A stretch of DNA of 64,000 nt from Arthrobacter sp. ZGTC412 (GTDB lineage Bacteria > Actinomycetota > Actinomycetes > Actinomycetales > Micrococcaceae). Numbering within the stretch: the first letter of the stretch is position 1; each line of letters begins with the position of its first letter. A model generated the notes under the pieces. It had not been told where the DNA came from and made no database searches. It saw only the letters and a program-made list of their open reading frames with translations. This document shows positions 8,545 to 17,385 of the stretch, one piece after another. A program made the position numbers and the translations under genes. The stretch lies in contig NZ_PJII01000001.1 of NCBI RefSeq assembly GCF_002929215.1, forward strand, positions 1 through 64,000, read 5' to 3'.

Positions 8545-9744
8545 TCAGGCTGTTGCCTTGCCGCGTTTCCAGCTGCCTCCTTCGGACACCGCCAGCCCGA
8601 GCAGCCCGAGCCGCCCCAGGCCCGCTCGGACGGACTCCTGGCTCAAGCCGGCGACAGAGCACAGTTTCTCCACCGATGTGGTGGAGCGAAGCGGCAGTGC
8701 ATCCAGGAGGATCAGGTCTTCCAGCGTCAGCCCGTCCTGGACCTCCGCTCCAACCTGGCGTGGCTGTGGAAGCCCCGTTCCACTCGGCGCTGCCAGCTCA
8801 GCAATTTCTGCTGCGTCTGTGACGCAGACAGCACCGCCGTCACGCAGCAACCGGTGGCAGCCGGCCGAGTTGGCGCTGTGCACGGAACCGGGCACAGCGC
8901 CGACAGCCCGGCCAAGCGTTTCGGCATGGTGGGCGGTGTTCAGCGCTCCGGACCGCCATCGTGCCTCCACCACGACAGTCACTGCAGACAGGGCCGCGAT
9001 GAGCCTGTTCCGCTGGAGGAAGCGGTAGCGGGTGGGCGCTGACCCGGGCGGAACCTCCGCGATCACCGCGCCCTGGTTGCAGACAGCGCGGAGGAGGTCC
9101 TCATTGCCGGATGGGTAGAAGCGGTCCACTCCCCCGGCCATCACGGCAATGGTGGGCACAGCGCTGGAAGCACCGGCCAGCGCGGCACGGTGGGCATGGG
9201 CATCAATGCCATAGGCACCGCCCGACACGACCGTGAAACCGCGCTGCGCCAGGGAATAGGCAATGTCCCCGGTCACCGAGGCGCCGTAGCTGGTGCTGTC
9301 GCGGGACCCGACCAGGGCGATGCACTTGTCCGCGCCGGGAAGAGGTTGTTTTTGCCCCCGCCACCACAGACAAAGCGGTTCCTGGAGGCCAAGGTCTGCC
9401 AGCTGCACAGGCCACAACTCGTCCGAGGGGATAATCAGCCTGCCGCCGAGCCGCGCCATGGTGGCCAGATCGCGTTCGGGTGCCAGGTCTGGAATCCGGG
9501 GCTGCCAACGTTTTAAGGACGTGGCCATCCCGGCCCAGCTGGTGGCGGAACCGCTGTCCGCGAGCAGGGCAGTGACCTCCTGCTCCAATTCAGGCCCGGC
9601 CGAAACCTGGCCAGTAGCTATCCGAAGAGCGTCCACAGCGCCGCATACCTGCACGAGGGCCAGGCCTGCGGCGTCCTGGGGCTCCATGAGCCGGGCGAGC
9701 GCCGCGCGGGAAAGTCTTTCGGCATCCACTGCCGTCTCATTCAT
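8545..9744 (-). CDS. dprA: DNA-processing protein DprA/Smf
   Basis: DprA binds incoming single-stranded DNA and loads RecA in transformation. The 399-residue protein has the Rossmann-like core with VGSRDSTSYGA and SGGAYGIDAHAHRAAL, motifs typical of the family. A C-terminal winged-helix-like segment (about 330-395) contains a TTSVEKLCSVAGLS stretch. Its ATG overlaps the comM stop (ATGA). Together with comM it forms a competence-type pair, although no uptake pilus genes are visible here. Confidence 0.93.
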   Translation of the reverse strand: MNETAVDAERLSRAALARLMEPQDAAGLALVQVCGAVDALRIATGQVSAGPELEQEVTALLADSGSATSWAGMATSLKRWQPRIPDLAPERDLATMARLGGRLIIPSDELWPVQLADLGLQEPLCLWWRGQKQPLPGADKCIALVGSRDSTSYGASVTGDIAYSLAQRGFTVVSGGAYGIDAHAHRAALAGASSAVPTIAVMAGGVDRFYPSGNEDLLRAVCNQGAVIAEVPPGSAPTRYRFLQRNRLIAALSAVTVVVEARWRSGALNTAHHAETLGRAVGAVPGSVHSANSAGCHRLLRDGGAVCVTDAAEIAELAAPSGTGLPQPRQVGAEVQDGLTLEDLILLDALPLRSTTSVEKLCSVAGLSQESVRAGLGRLGLLGLAVSEGGSWKRGKATA

Positions 9745-11252
9745 GCGGCCACCGCCGTTGCTTGGCGCAGGCCCAGGGCCTGCCCAATATCGTTCATGTC
9801 AGGTCTTTCACGGTGCCCCAAGTCGGCCAGCGTCCAGGCCAGGCGCAGTACCCGGTCGTAGCCGCGGGCAGTAAGGACACCCCGCTCCAGTGCATGATCC
9901 AGGATGCGGGTGGCGGCAGGAGGCAGCCGCAGCTCTCCGCGCAGCAGACGGCCCGGCACCTGCGAGTTCGTTTCCAGGGCGAAGGGCGCCAACCGTTCAA
10001 GCTGCCGCAGGCGTGCATTGCGGACTCGGGCGGCTACGGAAGCAGTGTCCTCTTCCGCACCGGCCTGTCCAAACTCGGCCAGGGACACCCTCTCCACCTG
10101 GAGCTGGATGTCCACCCGGTCCAGCAACGGCCCGGACATTCTCGCCAGGTAGCGTCTGCGCATCACGGGCGTGCAGGTACAGTCCAGCCCTTTGCCGGAC
10201 GCCTTGCCGCAGGGGCAGGGGTTGGCTGCCAGGACCAGCTGGAACCGCGCCGGATAGGCAGCGGTCCCGGCGGAGCGGTGGATCACGAGTTCACCGCTCT
10301 CCAGCGGTTGTCGCAGTGCATCCAGCACACGGCGTTCGTACTCCGGTGCCTCGTCAAGGAACAGGACCCCGCGGTGGGCGCGGGAGGCGGCGCCTGGCCT
10401 GGGGAGGCCCGAGCCGCCGCCGATGATGGCTGCGGCCGTAGCCGAGTGGTGCGGGCTCTCAAAGGGCGGCCGCCGGAGCAGTTGGACGGACGATGAAGGC
10501 AGTCCGCAAAGCGAATGGATGGCGGTGACTTCCATGGCCTCGTGATCCCCCAGGTCGGGCAACAGCCCAGGAAGGCGCTCCGCCAGCATTGTTTTGCCGG
10601 CGCCGGGAGGTCCCGTGAGGAGCAGATGGTGGCCACCGGCGGCTGCCACTTCGAGGGCCCGCCTGGCGTCACCTTGGCCGGACACATCCGCCATGTCCGG
10701 GTACACCCCTGGTTCCTCCGGGCCGTCGGAGGGCTGCTCACGGTCCTCCGTTTCGAAGTCGAGCGCGAGTTCCTGCGGGTCCGCCCCGGAATCCAATGCC
10801 AGCCGGGCAAGGGTGCGGTATCCCCTGACGTTGGCGCCAGGCACCAGGGCGGCCTCTGCCAGGTTCGCCTGCGCCACCACGATGTCCGGGTACCCGGCCT
10901 GAACAGACGCCATAACGGCCGGAAGGATGCCGCGGACCGGGCGCAACCTGCCATCCAGTCCCAGCTCGGCGATGAAGACCGTATTGCCTGTCGGCTTGAT
11001 GTCGTTCGCGGCGCGGAGCACGGCCATGGTGACCGCCAGATCGAAACCCGATCCGCGCTTGGGAAGGGAGGCAGGAATAAGGTTCGCCGTGATCTTCCGG
11101 CGGCTCAGCGGAATCCCGGAGTTCTTGGCGGCCGACCGGATGCGTTCCTTGGCTTCATTCAAGGAAGCATCCGGCAAACCGAGGAGCACAAATGCCGGCA
11201 AGGTCTGGCCGATGTCAGCCTCCACCTCCACTATGTACCCGTTCAGGCCCAC
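9741..11252 (-). CDS. comM: YifB/ComM family Mg-chelatase-like AAA+ ATPase, start uncertain
   Basis: ComM-type proteins are hexameric ATPases that promote branch migration during recombination in transformation. From GTG 11252 the protein has 503 residues: an N-terminal Lon-protease-like fold with GLNGYIVEVEADIGQTLPAF, Walker A GPPGAGKT, Walker B GVLFLDEAPEY and a C-terminal Mg-chelatase domain. The start is odd. Family members usually have about 12 more residues, and a matching stretch (LGRTYSIALVG) is encoded in frame upstream, but it has no ATG, GTG or TTG before the preceding stop codon at 11288-11286. The ATG that overlaps the yraN stop is one base out of frame. GTG 11252 lacks a ribosome site. 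A frameshift, sequencing error or non-canonical start is possible. Confidence 0.85.
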   Translation of the reverse strand: MGLNGYIVEVEADIGQTLPAFVLLGLPDASLNEAKERIRSAAKNSGIPLSRRKITANLIPASLPKRGSGFDLAVTMAVLRAANDIKPTGNTVFIAELGLDGRLRPVRGILPAVMASVQAGYPDIVVAQANLAEAALVPGANVRGYRTLARLALDSGADPQELALDFETEDREQPSDGPEEPGVYPDMADVSGQGDARRALEVAAAGGHHLLLTGPPGAGKTMLAERLPGLLPDLGDHEAMEVTAIHSLCGLPSSSVQLLRRPPFESPHHSATAAAIIGGGSGLPRPGAASRAHRGVLFLDEAPEYERRVLDALRQPLESGELVIHRSAGTAAYPARFQLVLAANPCPCGKASGKGLDCTCTPVMRRRYLARMSGPLLDRVDIQLQVERVSLAEFGQAGAEEDTASVAARVRNARLRQLERLAPFALETNSQVPGRLLRGELRLPPAATRILDHALERGVLTARGYDRVLRLAWTLADLGHRERPDMNDIGQALGLRQATAVAA

Positions 11253-11285
11253 CAGGGCGATGGAGTAGGTTCTTCCAAGGGCCGC

Positions 11286-11642
11286 TCATCCCACCCCCTT
11301 GAGGTGCTCCACCAGGGGTTCGCCGACGCCGTCGTCCACTACTGCGATCACGTCCACCCGCCGCAGCGGCATCCGCAACTCCCGGTCGCGGCACCACGCG
11401 GAGCCGAGCCGGTGCAGGCGGGCCAGTTTCTCCGGGCCCACGGCCTCGAAGGGGTGGCCGTAATCCAGGGAACGGCGTGTCTTTACTTCGGCTATAACCA
11501 GGGCGTCGCCGTCAAGGGCCACAATGTCGATTTCGCCTTCGGTGCAGCGCCAGTTGCGCTCCACCACCAGCATTCCCAACGACTCAAGATAGCCAACCGC
11601 GAGGTCCTCGCCGTGCCGGCCCAACAGGTCTTTTGATTTCAT
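11286..11642 (-). CDS. yraN: YraN family endonuclease-like protein (UPF0102)
   Basis: This is a 118-residue protein with a restriction-endonuclease-like fold signature: GRHGEDLAVGYLESLGM, then GEIDIVALDGDALVIAEVKTR with the expected acidic residues and Lys (E-x8-D-type and EVK). The role of YraN is not established; gene linkage to rnhB, comM and dprA is widely conserved and suggests a part in DNA processing. The start is set by GGAGGTAG eight bases before the ATG. It ends by overlapping an ATG that looks like the comM start but is out of frame. Confidence 0.85.
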   Translation of the reverse strand: MKSKDLLGRHGEDLAVGYLESLGMLVVERNWRCTEGEIDIVALDGDALVIAEVKTRRSLDYGHPFEAVGPEKLARLHRLGSAWCRDRELRMPLRRVDVIAVVDDGVGEPLVEHLKGVG

Positions 11643-11776
11643 TTTCTACCTCCGCAACCAGCCTGCGGCCGCATGGTTGCGAAGGTAAGGGAACTGATCC
11701 CGTATGTGTACTACTGCCCCTGTGCAGGAAAAGTCGGCGGTTCAAGGGACAGTCAGGAGCGCACCATGTTCAGGGG

Positions 11777-12103
11777 CTACTGGCCCAGGTCAACATCCTT
11801 GGGCAGAGCCAGTTCCTCGTTGCGCGGGAGCTCTTCGACGTTGACGTCCTTGAACGTGAGGACACGAACGCTTTTAACGAACCGTGCCGACCGGTACACA
11901 TCCCACACCCAGGCGTCCTGCAGGGTCAGGTCGAAGTAAACCTCGCCGTCGGCGCTGCGGGCCTGCAGGTCTACGTGGTTGGCAAGGTAGAAGCGCCGTT
12001 CGGTCTCGACAACGTAGCTGAACAGACCGACAACGTCGCGGTATTCACGGTAGAGCTGCAGCTCCATGTCGGTCTCATAGTTTTCAAGGTCCTCAGCACT
12101 CAT
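11777..12103 (-). CDS. DUF2469 family protein
   Basis: This is a 108-residue actinobacterial protein starting MSAEDLENYETDMELQLYR, the typical opening of DUF2469. An in-frame ATG six codons earlier (12121) is less likely because the family starts at MSAEDL. Function is unknown. It sits between rnhB and yraN, where the family is usually found. No membrane segment or signal peptide is seen. Confidence 0.85.
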   Translation of the reverse strand: MSAEDLENYETDMELQLYREYRDVVGLFSYVVETERRFYLANHVDLQARSADGEVYFDLTLQDAWVWDVYRSARFVKSVRVLTFKDVNVEELPRNEELALPKDVDLGQ

Positions 12104-12154
12104 GGTTCCATCTTGCACCATCTCCGGCGCCGCTGGCGCCCACGCCGGCCGGAG

Positions 12155-13018
12155 TCAGTCTTCGATGCCGGCTACGTCTCCGCTAAGGGGACCGCCGTCC
12201 AGCAGTTCCCCGCCGAGCAGGCGCCAGCTTACGCGGTGGTAGGGCGTAGGCCCTGCCGCCCGGAGGACGTCCCGATGCAGGACGGTGGCGTAGCCCTTGT
12301 TGATGTCCCACCCGAAGTCCGGGTACTCAGCGTGGAGCTCCCGCATCATCCTGTCCCGCTCCACTTTGGCGATGACACTGGCAGCGGCAACGCTCAGGCA
12401 CTGCATGTCGGCCTTGATCTTGGTGTGCACAGGCGCGTCACAGCCGGCGTCAAGAACCGGCTCGTCAAACAGCGACAGCTGGTCTGCGGGCGAAAGCCAG
12501 TTGTGGCTGCCGTCCAGGAGAACCAGGTCGGGGGTGACTCCCGCAGCGAGAATCTCGTACCAGGCCCGGGTTCCTGCCAGGCGCAGGGCAGCGATGATGC
12601 CGATGGAATCAATTTCCTGCGCAGACGCGTGGCCCACCGCGGACGCAACACTCCACCGGCGGACCAGCGGCTCCAGCCGTTCGCGTTCAGCGGGGCTCAG
12701 GAGCTTGCTGTCCCTCACGCCGGCAAGCGGCCTCTGGCGCTCCAGGTCCACAACGGCAATGCCAACGCTCACGGGACCGGCAAGAGCGCCGCGTCCCACC
12801 TCGTCGACGCCGGCCACCAGCCGTGCGCCCTGGGCCTTGAACGTACGTTCGTGCCTGAGGGTGGGCGCCTGTCCCGGGCGTGCGGCCACTTTCGTGGATC
12901 CGGCCCGCCCCTTAGCGGCGCCACCCTTTACAGCGCCGGCCTTCGCGGAACCGGCGTTTGCGGGATCCGTTATCGCGGGGCTGGCCTTGGCAGTGCCGGC
13001 TTGAACTGCGGAGGACAT
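12155..13018 (-). CDS. rnhB: Ribonuclease HII with an Ala/Gly/Lys-rich N-terminal extension
   Basis: RNase HII cuts the RNA strand of RNA-DNA hybrids and misincorporated ribonucleotides. The 287-residue protein has the active-site signature [12 protein letters not shown] with Asp72 and Glu73 and a later conserved Asp in [15 protein letters not shown]. Residues 1-50 form a low-complexity extension with repeated AK/GG/AG units, not part of the catalytic domain. The ATG follows the lepB1 stop by two bases, so the genes are coupled. An earlier in-frame start at 13093 would lie inside lepB1 and is rejected. Confidence 0.92.
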   Translation of the reverse strand: MSSAVQAGTAKASPAITDPANAGSAKAGAVKGGAAKGRAGSTKVAARPGQAPTLRHERTFKAQGARLVAGVDEVGRGALAGPVSVGIAVVDLERQRPLAGVRDSKLLSPAERERLEPLVRRWSVASAVGHASAQEIDSIGIIAALRLAGTRAWYEILAAGVTPDLVLLDGSHNWLSPADQLSLFDEPVLDAGCDAPVHTKIKADMQCLSVAAASVIAKVERDRMMRELHAEYPDFGWDINKGYATVLHRDVLRAAGPTPYHRVSWRLLGGELLDGGPLSGDVAGIED

Positions 13019-13020
13019 GG

Positions 13021-13863
13021 TCAGGGTGCCGCCGGTACGTTCCGGAACACGTCCGGATAGTTGCCCAGGGCTGTAATTCGGTTCAGCGGCCAAGCTATGA
13101 CCGCAGCTTTGCCTTCAAGGTCGGCGATGTCTATGAACCCGCCGTCGGAATCCATATGCGCCCTGGAGTCAGCTGAATGGTTCCGGTTATCCCCCATCAC
13201 CCACACCTTGCCTTCGGGGACAGTCACATCGAAATTGCGGACCTGCGGAACCTCAGCCGGGTTGATGTAGCTTTCGTCGATGGCGGTCCCGTTGACTGTC
13301 AGTTTACCGCCGGCATCGCAGCAGACCACGTGGTCCCCCGGCAGTCCGATGACCCTCTTGACCAGGTGCTGCTCGGAGTTGTCCGGCAGGAGGCCCACAA
13401 AGGTAAGGCCGTCCTGGACCCAGGTGAACGGCCCGTCGGCCCTTTCCTCCGCGGCCGGCAGCCAGCCCTTGGTGTCGCGGAAGACCACAACGTCACCACG
13501 GCTCAGCGAGAAAGGTTCAGGCACCAGGAGATTAACGAAGATGCGGTCATCAACGTCGAGCGTGTTGACCATGGACTCGGAAGGGATGAAGAACGCCCGG
13601 AACAGGAAGGTCTTGATGAGGAAGGAGAGCACGACGGCGATCACCACCACCGTGGCAATTTCCTTCAGCCAGGCAAGCACCTGGCTTCCGCCGTCTTTCC
13701 CGCTGGCCTTGGCTGCGGCACGGCTGCCGGCCTGTCCGGGAGCAGGTACTTCCGGCCCCGCGGCGGCTGCCTTAGGCGCGGCTGCCTCGGGTGCGTCGTC
13801 GGCCCGGGAATCCGAAGCTCCGTCGGGACGCGGTTCGGGTGTCCGCGCGTGGTTCTCGGGCAT
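13021..13863 (-). CDS. lepB: Signal peptidase I (first of two paralogues)
   Basis: This enzyme cleaves N-terminal signal peptides of exported proteins on the outer face of the membrane. The 280-residue protein has a 60-residue disordered Ala/Pro-rich cytoplasmic tail, one membrane segment (about 68-88), the catalytic Ser97 in FIPSESM and the general-base Lys169 in [10 protein letters not shown]. It starts directly after the stop of the second signal peptidase gene (TAG then ATG) and is followed by rnhB two bases after its stop. The long N-terminal tail distinguishes it from its neighbour. Confidence 0.93.
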   Translation of the reverse strand: MPENHARTPEPRPDGASDSRADDAPEAAAPKAAAAGPEVPAPGQAGSRAAAKASGKDGGSQVLAWLKEIATVVVIAVVLSFLIKTFLFRAFFIPSESMVNTLDVDDRIFVNLLVPEPFSLSRGDVVVFRDTKGWLPAAEERADGPFTWVQDGLTFVGLLPDNSEQHLVKRVIGLPGDHVVCCDAGGKLTVNGTAIDESYINPAEVPQVRNFDVTVPEGKVWVMGDNRNHSADSRAHMDSDGGFIDIADLEGKAAVIAWPLNRITALGNYPDVFRNVPAAP

Positions 13864-14541
13864 CTACTGTCCGTTCTCTGTTAAGGGGCCTGCCGCTGGC
13901 GGCCGAGGTACTTCAGCAAATCTATCAAGCGGCCAGATGATCTGGACCGGCCTGCCGATCACACGGTCTACAGGCACCATTCCCCCGCCGGGAGCACCGA
14001 GAAGGCTCCGGGAATCGGCGGACAGCGACCGGTGGTCACCCAGCAGCCACAGCCGCCCGTCAGGCACCTCGGCACTGAACTTCCGGGTGCTGGGAGCATC
14101 TCCGGGAAAGATGTATGGCTCATCCAATGGCTGGCCGTTCACAGTGATCTTCCCGTCGGCATCACAACAGACCACGGTGTCTCCTGGTAGGCCGATGACC
14201 CGTTTTACATACGTGGTGTCGCTGCCGGTGAGGCCAAGCCACTGGGTGATGGCGGACGCGGCGTCCACGAGCGGACCCTTGCCACTGTTGAGCGGCGCGA
14301 AGGTTCCCCGGCCGTCAAAGACCACGATGTCGCCCCGCCGGATGGGTTCAGCCCGGAAATCGGTGCGGGACACAAGGATGCGGTCTCCGCCCTCAAGGAC
14401 CGGTTCCATGGACTCGGACGGAATGAAGTAGACGTCGAGCCACAGCGAGCGGACCAGTCCGCTGACGGCAATGGCCAGGACCAGGGCAAGGAACACAAAA
14501 CGCCAGCCCGTTTTTCGGGGCTGGCGTTTTGTGTGGTCCAT
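13864..14541 (-). CDS. lepB2: Signal peptidase I (second paralogue)
   Basis: This 225-residue signal peptidase has a short basic N-terminus, one membrane segment (about 14-31), catalytic Ser44 in FIPSESM and Lys113 in [11 protein letters not shown], so both catalytic residues are present. The first 15 codons lie within a strong terminator-like hairpin (14494-14533), which could limit transcription coming from rplS. A GTG at codon 16, just past the hairpin, could act as a secondary start but would remove the basic residues that orient the membrane segment. ATG 14541 has only a weak AGGA upstream. Confidence 0.9.
   Translation of the reverse strand: MDHTKRQPRKTGWRFVFLALVLAIAVSGLVRSLWLDVYFIPSESMEPVLEGGDRILVSRTDFRAEPIRRGDIVVFDGRGTFAPLNSGKGPLVDAASAITQWLGLTGSDTTYVKRVIGLPGDTVVCCDADGKITVNGQPLDEPYIFPGDAPSTRKFSAEVPDGRLWLLGDHRSLSADSRSLLGAPGGGMVPVDRVIGRPVQIIWPLDRFAEVPRPPAAGPLTENGQ
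14494..14533 (-). terminator. Terminator-like hairpin inside the start of lepB2, downstream of rplS
   Basis: Arms at 14494-14510 and 14516-14533 pair over 17 bases with one bulge and a 5-base loop. On the minus strand the stem CACAAAACGCCAGCC... closes with GGCGTTTTGTG, so the U-run is part of the stem. It lies 90 bases after the rplS stop and covers codons 3-15 of lepB2. Confidence 0.7.
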
Positions 14542-14622
14542 AAGTCCGTATCCTGGGCGCTGGTGCGTGGCTCCGGCGCTGGCCGGATACGGCTGCGGTC
14601 CTGCCTTTGTAGGTCTAAGGAC

Positions 14623-14982
14623 TTACTTGGCGGTGCTGAAGTCGCGCTTTTCCTTGATCTTCGCAGCCTTACCGCGCAGTGCACGCATGTAGTAAAGCTT
14701 GGCGCGGCGCACGTCACCCTTGGTGACGAGCTCGATCTTGTCGATGATCGGGGAGTGTACCGGGAAGGTACGCTCCACGCCGACGCCGAAGGAGACCTTG
14801 CGGACCGTGAAGGTCTCGCGGATGCCGTCACCCTGGCGGCCCAGGACGAAGCCCTGGAATACCTGGACACGGGAGTTCTTGCCTTCGATGATGTTCACGT
14901 GAACCTTGAGGGTGTCACCCGCGCGGAACTGGGGAACATCGGTGCGCAGCGAAGCTGCATCTACGGAATCGAGAATATGCAT
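14623..14982 (-). CDS. rplS: 50S ribosomal protein L19
   Basis: This 119-residue protein of the large subunit lies at the interface with the small subunit. It contains the L19 core [16 protein letters not shown] and [19 protein letters not shown] with a basic C-terminus. The start is ATG 14982, after AGGAG in ACCAGGAGTGCAATC; an in-frame start eight codons upstream is not needed. A promoter candidate lies about 200 bases upstream, leaving a long leader. Confidence 0.96.
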   Translation of the reverse strand: MHILDSVDAASLRTDVPQFRAGDTLKVHVNIIEGKNSRVQVFQGFVLGRQGDGIRETFTVRKVSFGVGVERTFPVHSPIIDKIELVTKGDVRRAKLYYMRALRGKAAKIKEKRDFSTAK

Positions 14983-15179
14983 GATTGCACTCCTGGTGAA
15001 CGCCACAGGTCATTCACTTTAGGTCACGGCAGCCAAGCCCGGACGCTTGCAGCGCTACCGGAAATTACTGCCGAAAGGTAAGTGGTCCGTCCTCTTTCAC
15101 TGATTGAAGACGACGGTTGTCTTAGCTGTTGGTTGCGCTCCCCCTGTGGCAGGTGCGGACCCAGCAGACACAAGGACTA

Positions 15180-15209
15180 ATTTTGCCACAGTCCGCCACG
15201 TACAGCCAA
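15180..15209 (-). promoter_or_regulatory. Candidate promoter of rplS
   Basis: On the minus strand TTGGCT (15209-15204) and CAAAAT (15185-15180) are separated by 18 bases. They lie in the 261-base non-coding gap 14983-15243. The leader would be about 190 bases, long for this type of gene; I could not fold a convincing regulatory structure in it. Confidence 0.4.
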
Positions 15210-15243
15210 TTTCGGCGGCTTCCGCGACGAACCAGCGGCCGCG

Positions 15244-16056
15244 TCAGTCCGGCTGTTCCCCTGGCGCGTCCGGGCGGCGCAGCAGACGGCCGTCGACGAC
15301 GTCGTACCCCAGGTCCTGCAGGGCGGTGCGGTCGGCACGCGGCAGCTTCCCGGCGTCGAACGTTTCGAGCAGGTCCGGGCGGCGCTCCGCCGTCCGGCGG
15401 TACTGTTCGCTGCGGCGCCACTGCGCAATTTTTCCGTGGTTGCCGCTGAGGAGTACCGCCGGCACTTCGCGTTCCCGCCAGACGGAAGGCTTGGTGTAGA
15501 CGGGGTACTCCAGCAGCCCGTCGGAATGGGACTCCTCCACCAGCGACTCGGGGTTGCCCACAACGCCCGGCAGGAGCCTTCCGATGGCCTCCACCATGGC
15601 CAGGACGGCCACTTCCCCGCCGTTCAGGACATAGTCGCCAAGGCTGACGGGACGGACGGTGAAGTGCTCGCGGGACCACTCGATGACCCGCTCATCGATG
15701 CCCTCGTACCGTCCGCAGGCAAACGTGAGATGTTCCTCCTCGGCCAGTTCGTAGGCGAGGGCCTGTGTGAACCGCTCCCCCGCCGGCGATGGAACAATCA
15801 GGACCGGCCTGTCCGCATCTTCCGGACGCTCCGTTGCGATCGAGGAGAGTGCCTGGGCCCACGGTTCAGGTTTCATCACCATTCCGGCGCCGCCGCCGTA
15901 CGGTGTGTCATCCACTGTGCGGTGCTTGTCCGTGGTGAAGGTGCGGAGGTCGTGGACTCGAAGGTCCAGCAGCCCGTCCTGGCGTGCCTTGCCGATCAGC
16001 GACAGTTCCAGCGGCGCCAGGTACTCGGGAAAGATGCTGACGACGTCGATACGCAT
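15244..16056 (-). CDS. trmD: tRNA (guanine-37-N1)-methyltransferase
   Basis: TrmD methylates G37 next to the anticodon to keep reading frame. The 270-residue protein begins [13 protein letters not shown] and has [11 protein letters not shown] and the trefoil-knot SAM-binding segment [21 protein letters not shown], followed by [11 protein letters not shown]. Length is slightly above the usual 240-250. The ATG follows the rimM stop directly. Confidence 0.96.
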   Translation of the reverse strand: MRIDVVSIFPEYLAPLELSLIGKARQDGLLDLRVHDLRTFTTDKHRTVDDTPYGGGAGMVMKPEPWAQALSSIATERPEDADRPVLIVPSPAGERFTQALAYELAEEEHLTFACGRYEGIDERVIEWSREHFTVRPVSLGDYVLNGGEVAVLAMVEAIGRLLPGVVGNPESLVEESHSDGLLEYPVYTKPSVWREREVPAVLLSGNHGKIAQWRRSEQYRRTAERRPDLLETFDAGKLPRADRTALQDLGYDVVDGRLLRRPDAPGEQPD

Positions 16057-16620
16057 TTACGCTTTGCCTTCAGTTTCCGGCGCGGCATCCTGGCCCGGCC
16101 CCGCATCCTGGTCCGAGTTGACCTCGAACAGGCCATCCGGCGGGGTGAGGAGGATGAACCCTTCCTCGATGTTGACCTCTGGCACGATCTGCTCAACGAA
16201 GGGAATAAGGATCTCTTCCCCATCCGGGGTGGTGACCATCAACAAGTCCTGCACCGGCATGGTGTTCAATGCGGTGACCTTGCCCACTACGCGGGAACCG
16301 ACGCGGGCCTCGAGTCCGACCAGTTCGTGCTCGTACCAGCCTTCGTCGTCGTCCTCGTCCAGCTCCTCGGTTTCGATAAAGAGCTTGGCTCCGCGCAGGG
16401 TTTCCGCTTCGTTCCGGGTCTCAATCTCGTCGAACCCGAGCAGGAGGATGTCCTTGTTCCAGCGGGCGCTGTTCACGGTAAGCGGGCCTGCGGACGCCGG
16501 TTCCACCACAAATTCAGTACCCGGCACAAACCGGTCCTCAGGGGCGTCCGTCAGGACCTGGACGGTAACTTCCCCGCGGATGCCGTGGGGTTTGCCGATT
16601 CGTGCCACCTGGAGCTGCAT
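16057..16620 (-). CDS. rimM: 16S rRNA processing protein RimM
   Basis: RimM is a 30S assembly factor that binds S19 and assists maturation of the 16S head. The 187-residue protein has the N-terminal RimM domain (VARIGKPHGIRGEVTVQ) and the PRC-barrel half ending in FEVNSDQDAGPG. An acidic stretch (EELDEDDDEG, about residues 92-101) lies at the domain boundary. It is separated from khpA by 104 bases that hold a perfect hairpin, unlike its tight junction with trmD. Confidence 0.94.
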   Translation of the reverse strand: MQLQVARIGKPHGIRGEVTVQVLTDAPEDRFVPGTEFVVEPASAGPLTVNSARWNKDILLLGFDEIETRNEAETLRGAKLFIETEELDEDDDEGWYEHELVGLEARVGSRVVGKVTALNTMPVQDLLMVTTPDGEEILIPFVEQIVPEVNIEEGFILLTPPDGLFEVNSDQDAGPGQDAAPETEGKA

Positions 16621-16666
16621 GTGTTCCTCTGTCTTGGATGTGGTTGGCGGTGTTCTGGTGAAAGCA

Positions 16667-16702
16667 CTCCGGCCCCTCCACCGTTTGGTGGAGGGGCCGG
16701 AG
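16667..16702 (-). terminator. 16-bp hairpin between khpA and rimM
   Basis: Perfect 16-base arms (16667-16682 and 16687-16702) have a 4-base loop. On the minus strand it is followed by TGCTTTCACC, a weak U-tract, so it may be a partial terminator or an RNA-processing/stability element inside the rpsP-khpA-rimM-trmD operon. Confidence 0.6.
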
Positions 16703-16724
16703 CAAAACTGATGTTGCTGAGCGC

Positions 16725-16967
16725 TCAGCGGCGGCGGTCGGTGTCGACGACGTCGACCCTTACCGGTTCGCCGCCGGCCAGGGCTGCCACAACGGTGCGC
16801 AATGCGCGTGCCGTGCGGCCCTGGCGGCCGATCACCCGTCCGAGGTCGTCCTGATGGACCCGCACCTCGAGGGTGTCCCCGCGGCGGTTGCTCTTCGAGC
16901 TGACCTTGACGTCATCCGGGGAATCGACGATCCCCCGGACCAGGTGTTCCAGCGCTTCTGCCAGCAA
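16725..16967 (-). CDS. khpA: KH-domain RNA-binding protein
   Basis: This is an 80-residue single KH-domain protein with the nucleic-acid loop VIGRQGRTARALR at residues 45-57. KhpA-type proteins bind RNA and in other bacteria affect cell division and small-RNA function. The start is TTG 16967, one base after the rpsP stop, so translation is coupled. Position between rpsP and rimM is the conserved one for this family. Confidence 0.9.
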   Translation of the reverse strand: MLAEALEHLVRGIVDSPDDVKVSSKSNRRGDTLEVRVHQDDLGRVIGRQGRTARALRTVVAALAGGEPVRVDVVDTDRRR

Positions 16968-16968
16968 T

Positions 16969-17385
16969 TTACTCAGCCTCGGTGGTCTCTGCTTCGGCCG
17001 GTGCCTCGGCTGCGTCAGACTTGGAGGCCTTCTTGGTGATGGCTTCCGGGATGATCACAGAACCCTTTTCCGGGGCAACGAAGGCTTCCTTCGGAGCTTT
17101 GGTCTTCAGGGTGCCTTCCTGGCCCGGAAGGCCCTTGAACTTCTGCCAGTCACCGGTGATCTTCAGGATCGCGGCAACCTGCTCGGACGGCTGGGCGCCG
17201 ACGGAGAGCCAGTACTGGGCACGCTCGGAGTCGACCTCGATGTATGAGGGCTCTTCGGTGGGGTGGTACTTGCCGATCTCCTCGATGGCGCGGCCGTCAC
17301 GCTTGGTGCGTGAGTCTGCGACGACGATGCGGTAGTACGGTGCGCGCATTTTGCCAAAGCGCTTAAGGCGAATCTTTACGGCCAC
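16969..17385 (-). CDS. rpsP: 30S ribosomal protein S16
   Basis: S16 is a small-subunit assembly protein. The family core [21 protein letters not shown] is present, with [15 protein letters not shown] and the C-terminal half of the fold. The protein is 138 residues, with an acidic Ala/Glu tail (about 118-138) beyond the usual end. I start at GTG 17385 to give MAVKIRL; the earlier GTG at 17397 overlaps the ribosome site AGGAG. It is the first gene of the operon rpsP-khpA-rimM-trmD. Confidence 0.94.
   Translation of the reverse strand: MAVKIRLKRFGKMRAPYYRIVVADSRTKRDGRAIEEIGKYHPTEEPSYIEVDSERAQYWLSVGAQPSEQVAAILKITGDWQKFKGLPGQEGTLKTKAPKEAFVAPEKGSVIIPEAITKKASKSDAAEAPAEAETTEAE

Noticed and set aside
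10515-11636. 373-residue + strand frame over comM/yraN
   Set aside because: Shadow of two confident genes on the other strand.
12839-12850. GAACGTACGTTC, which fits the actinobacterial LexA/SOS box
   Set aside because: It lies in the middle of the rnhB coding sequence, encodes conserved residues (HERTF) and is not near a start. Likely chance.
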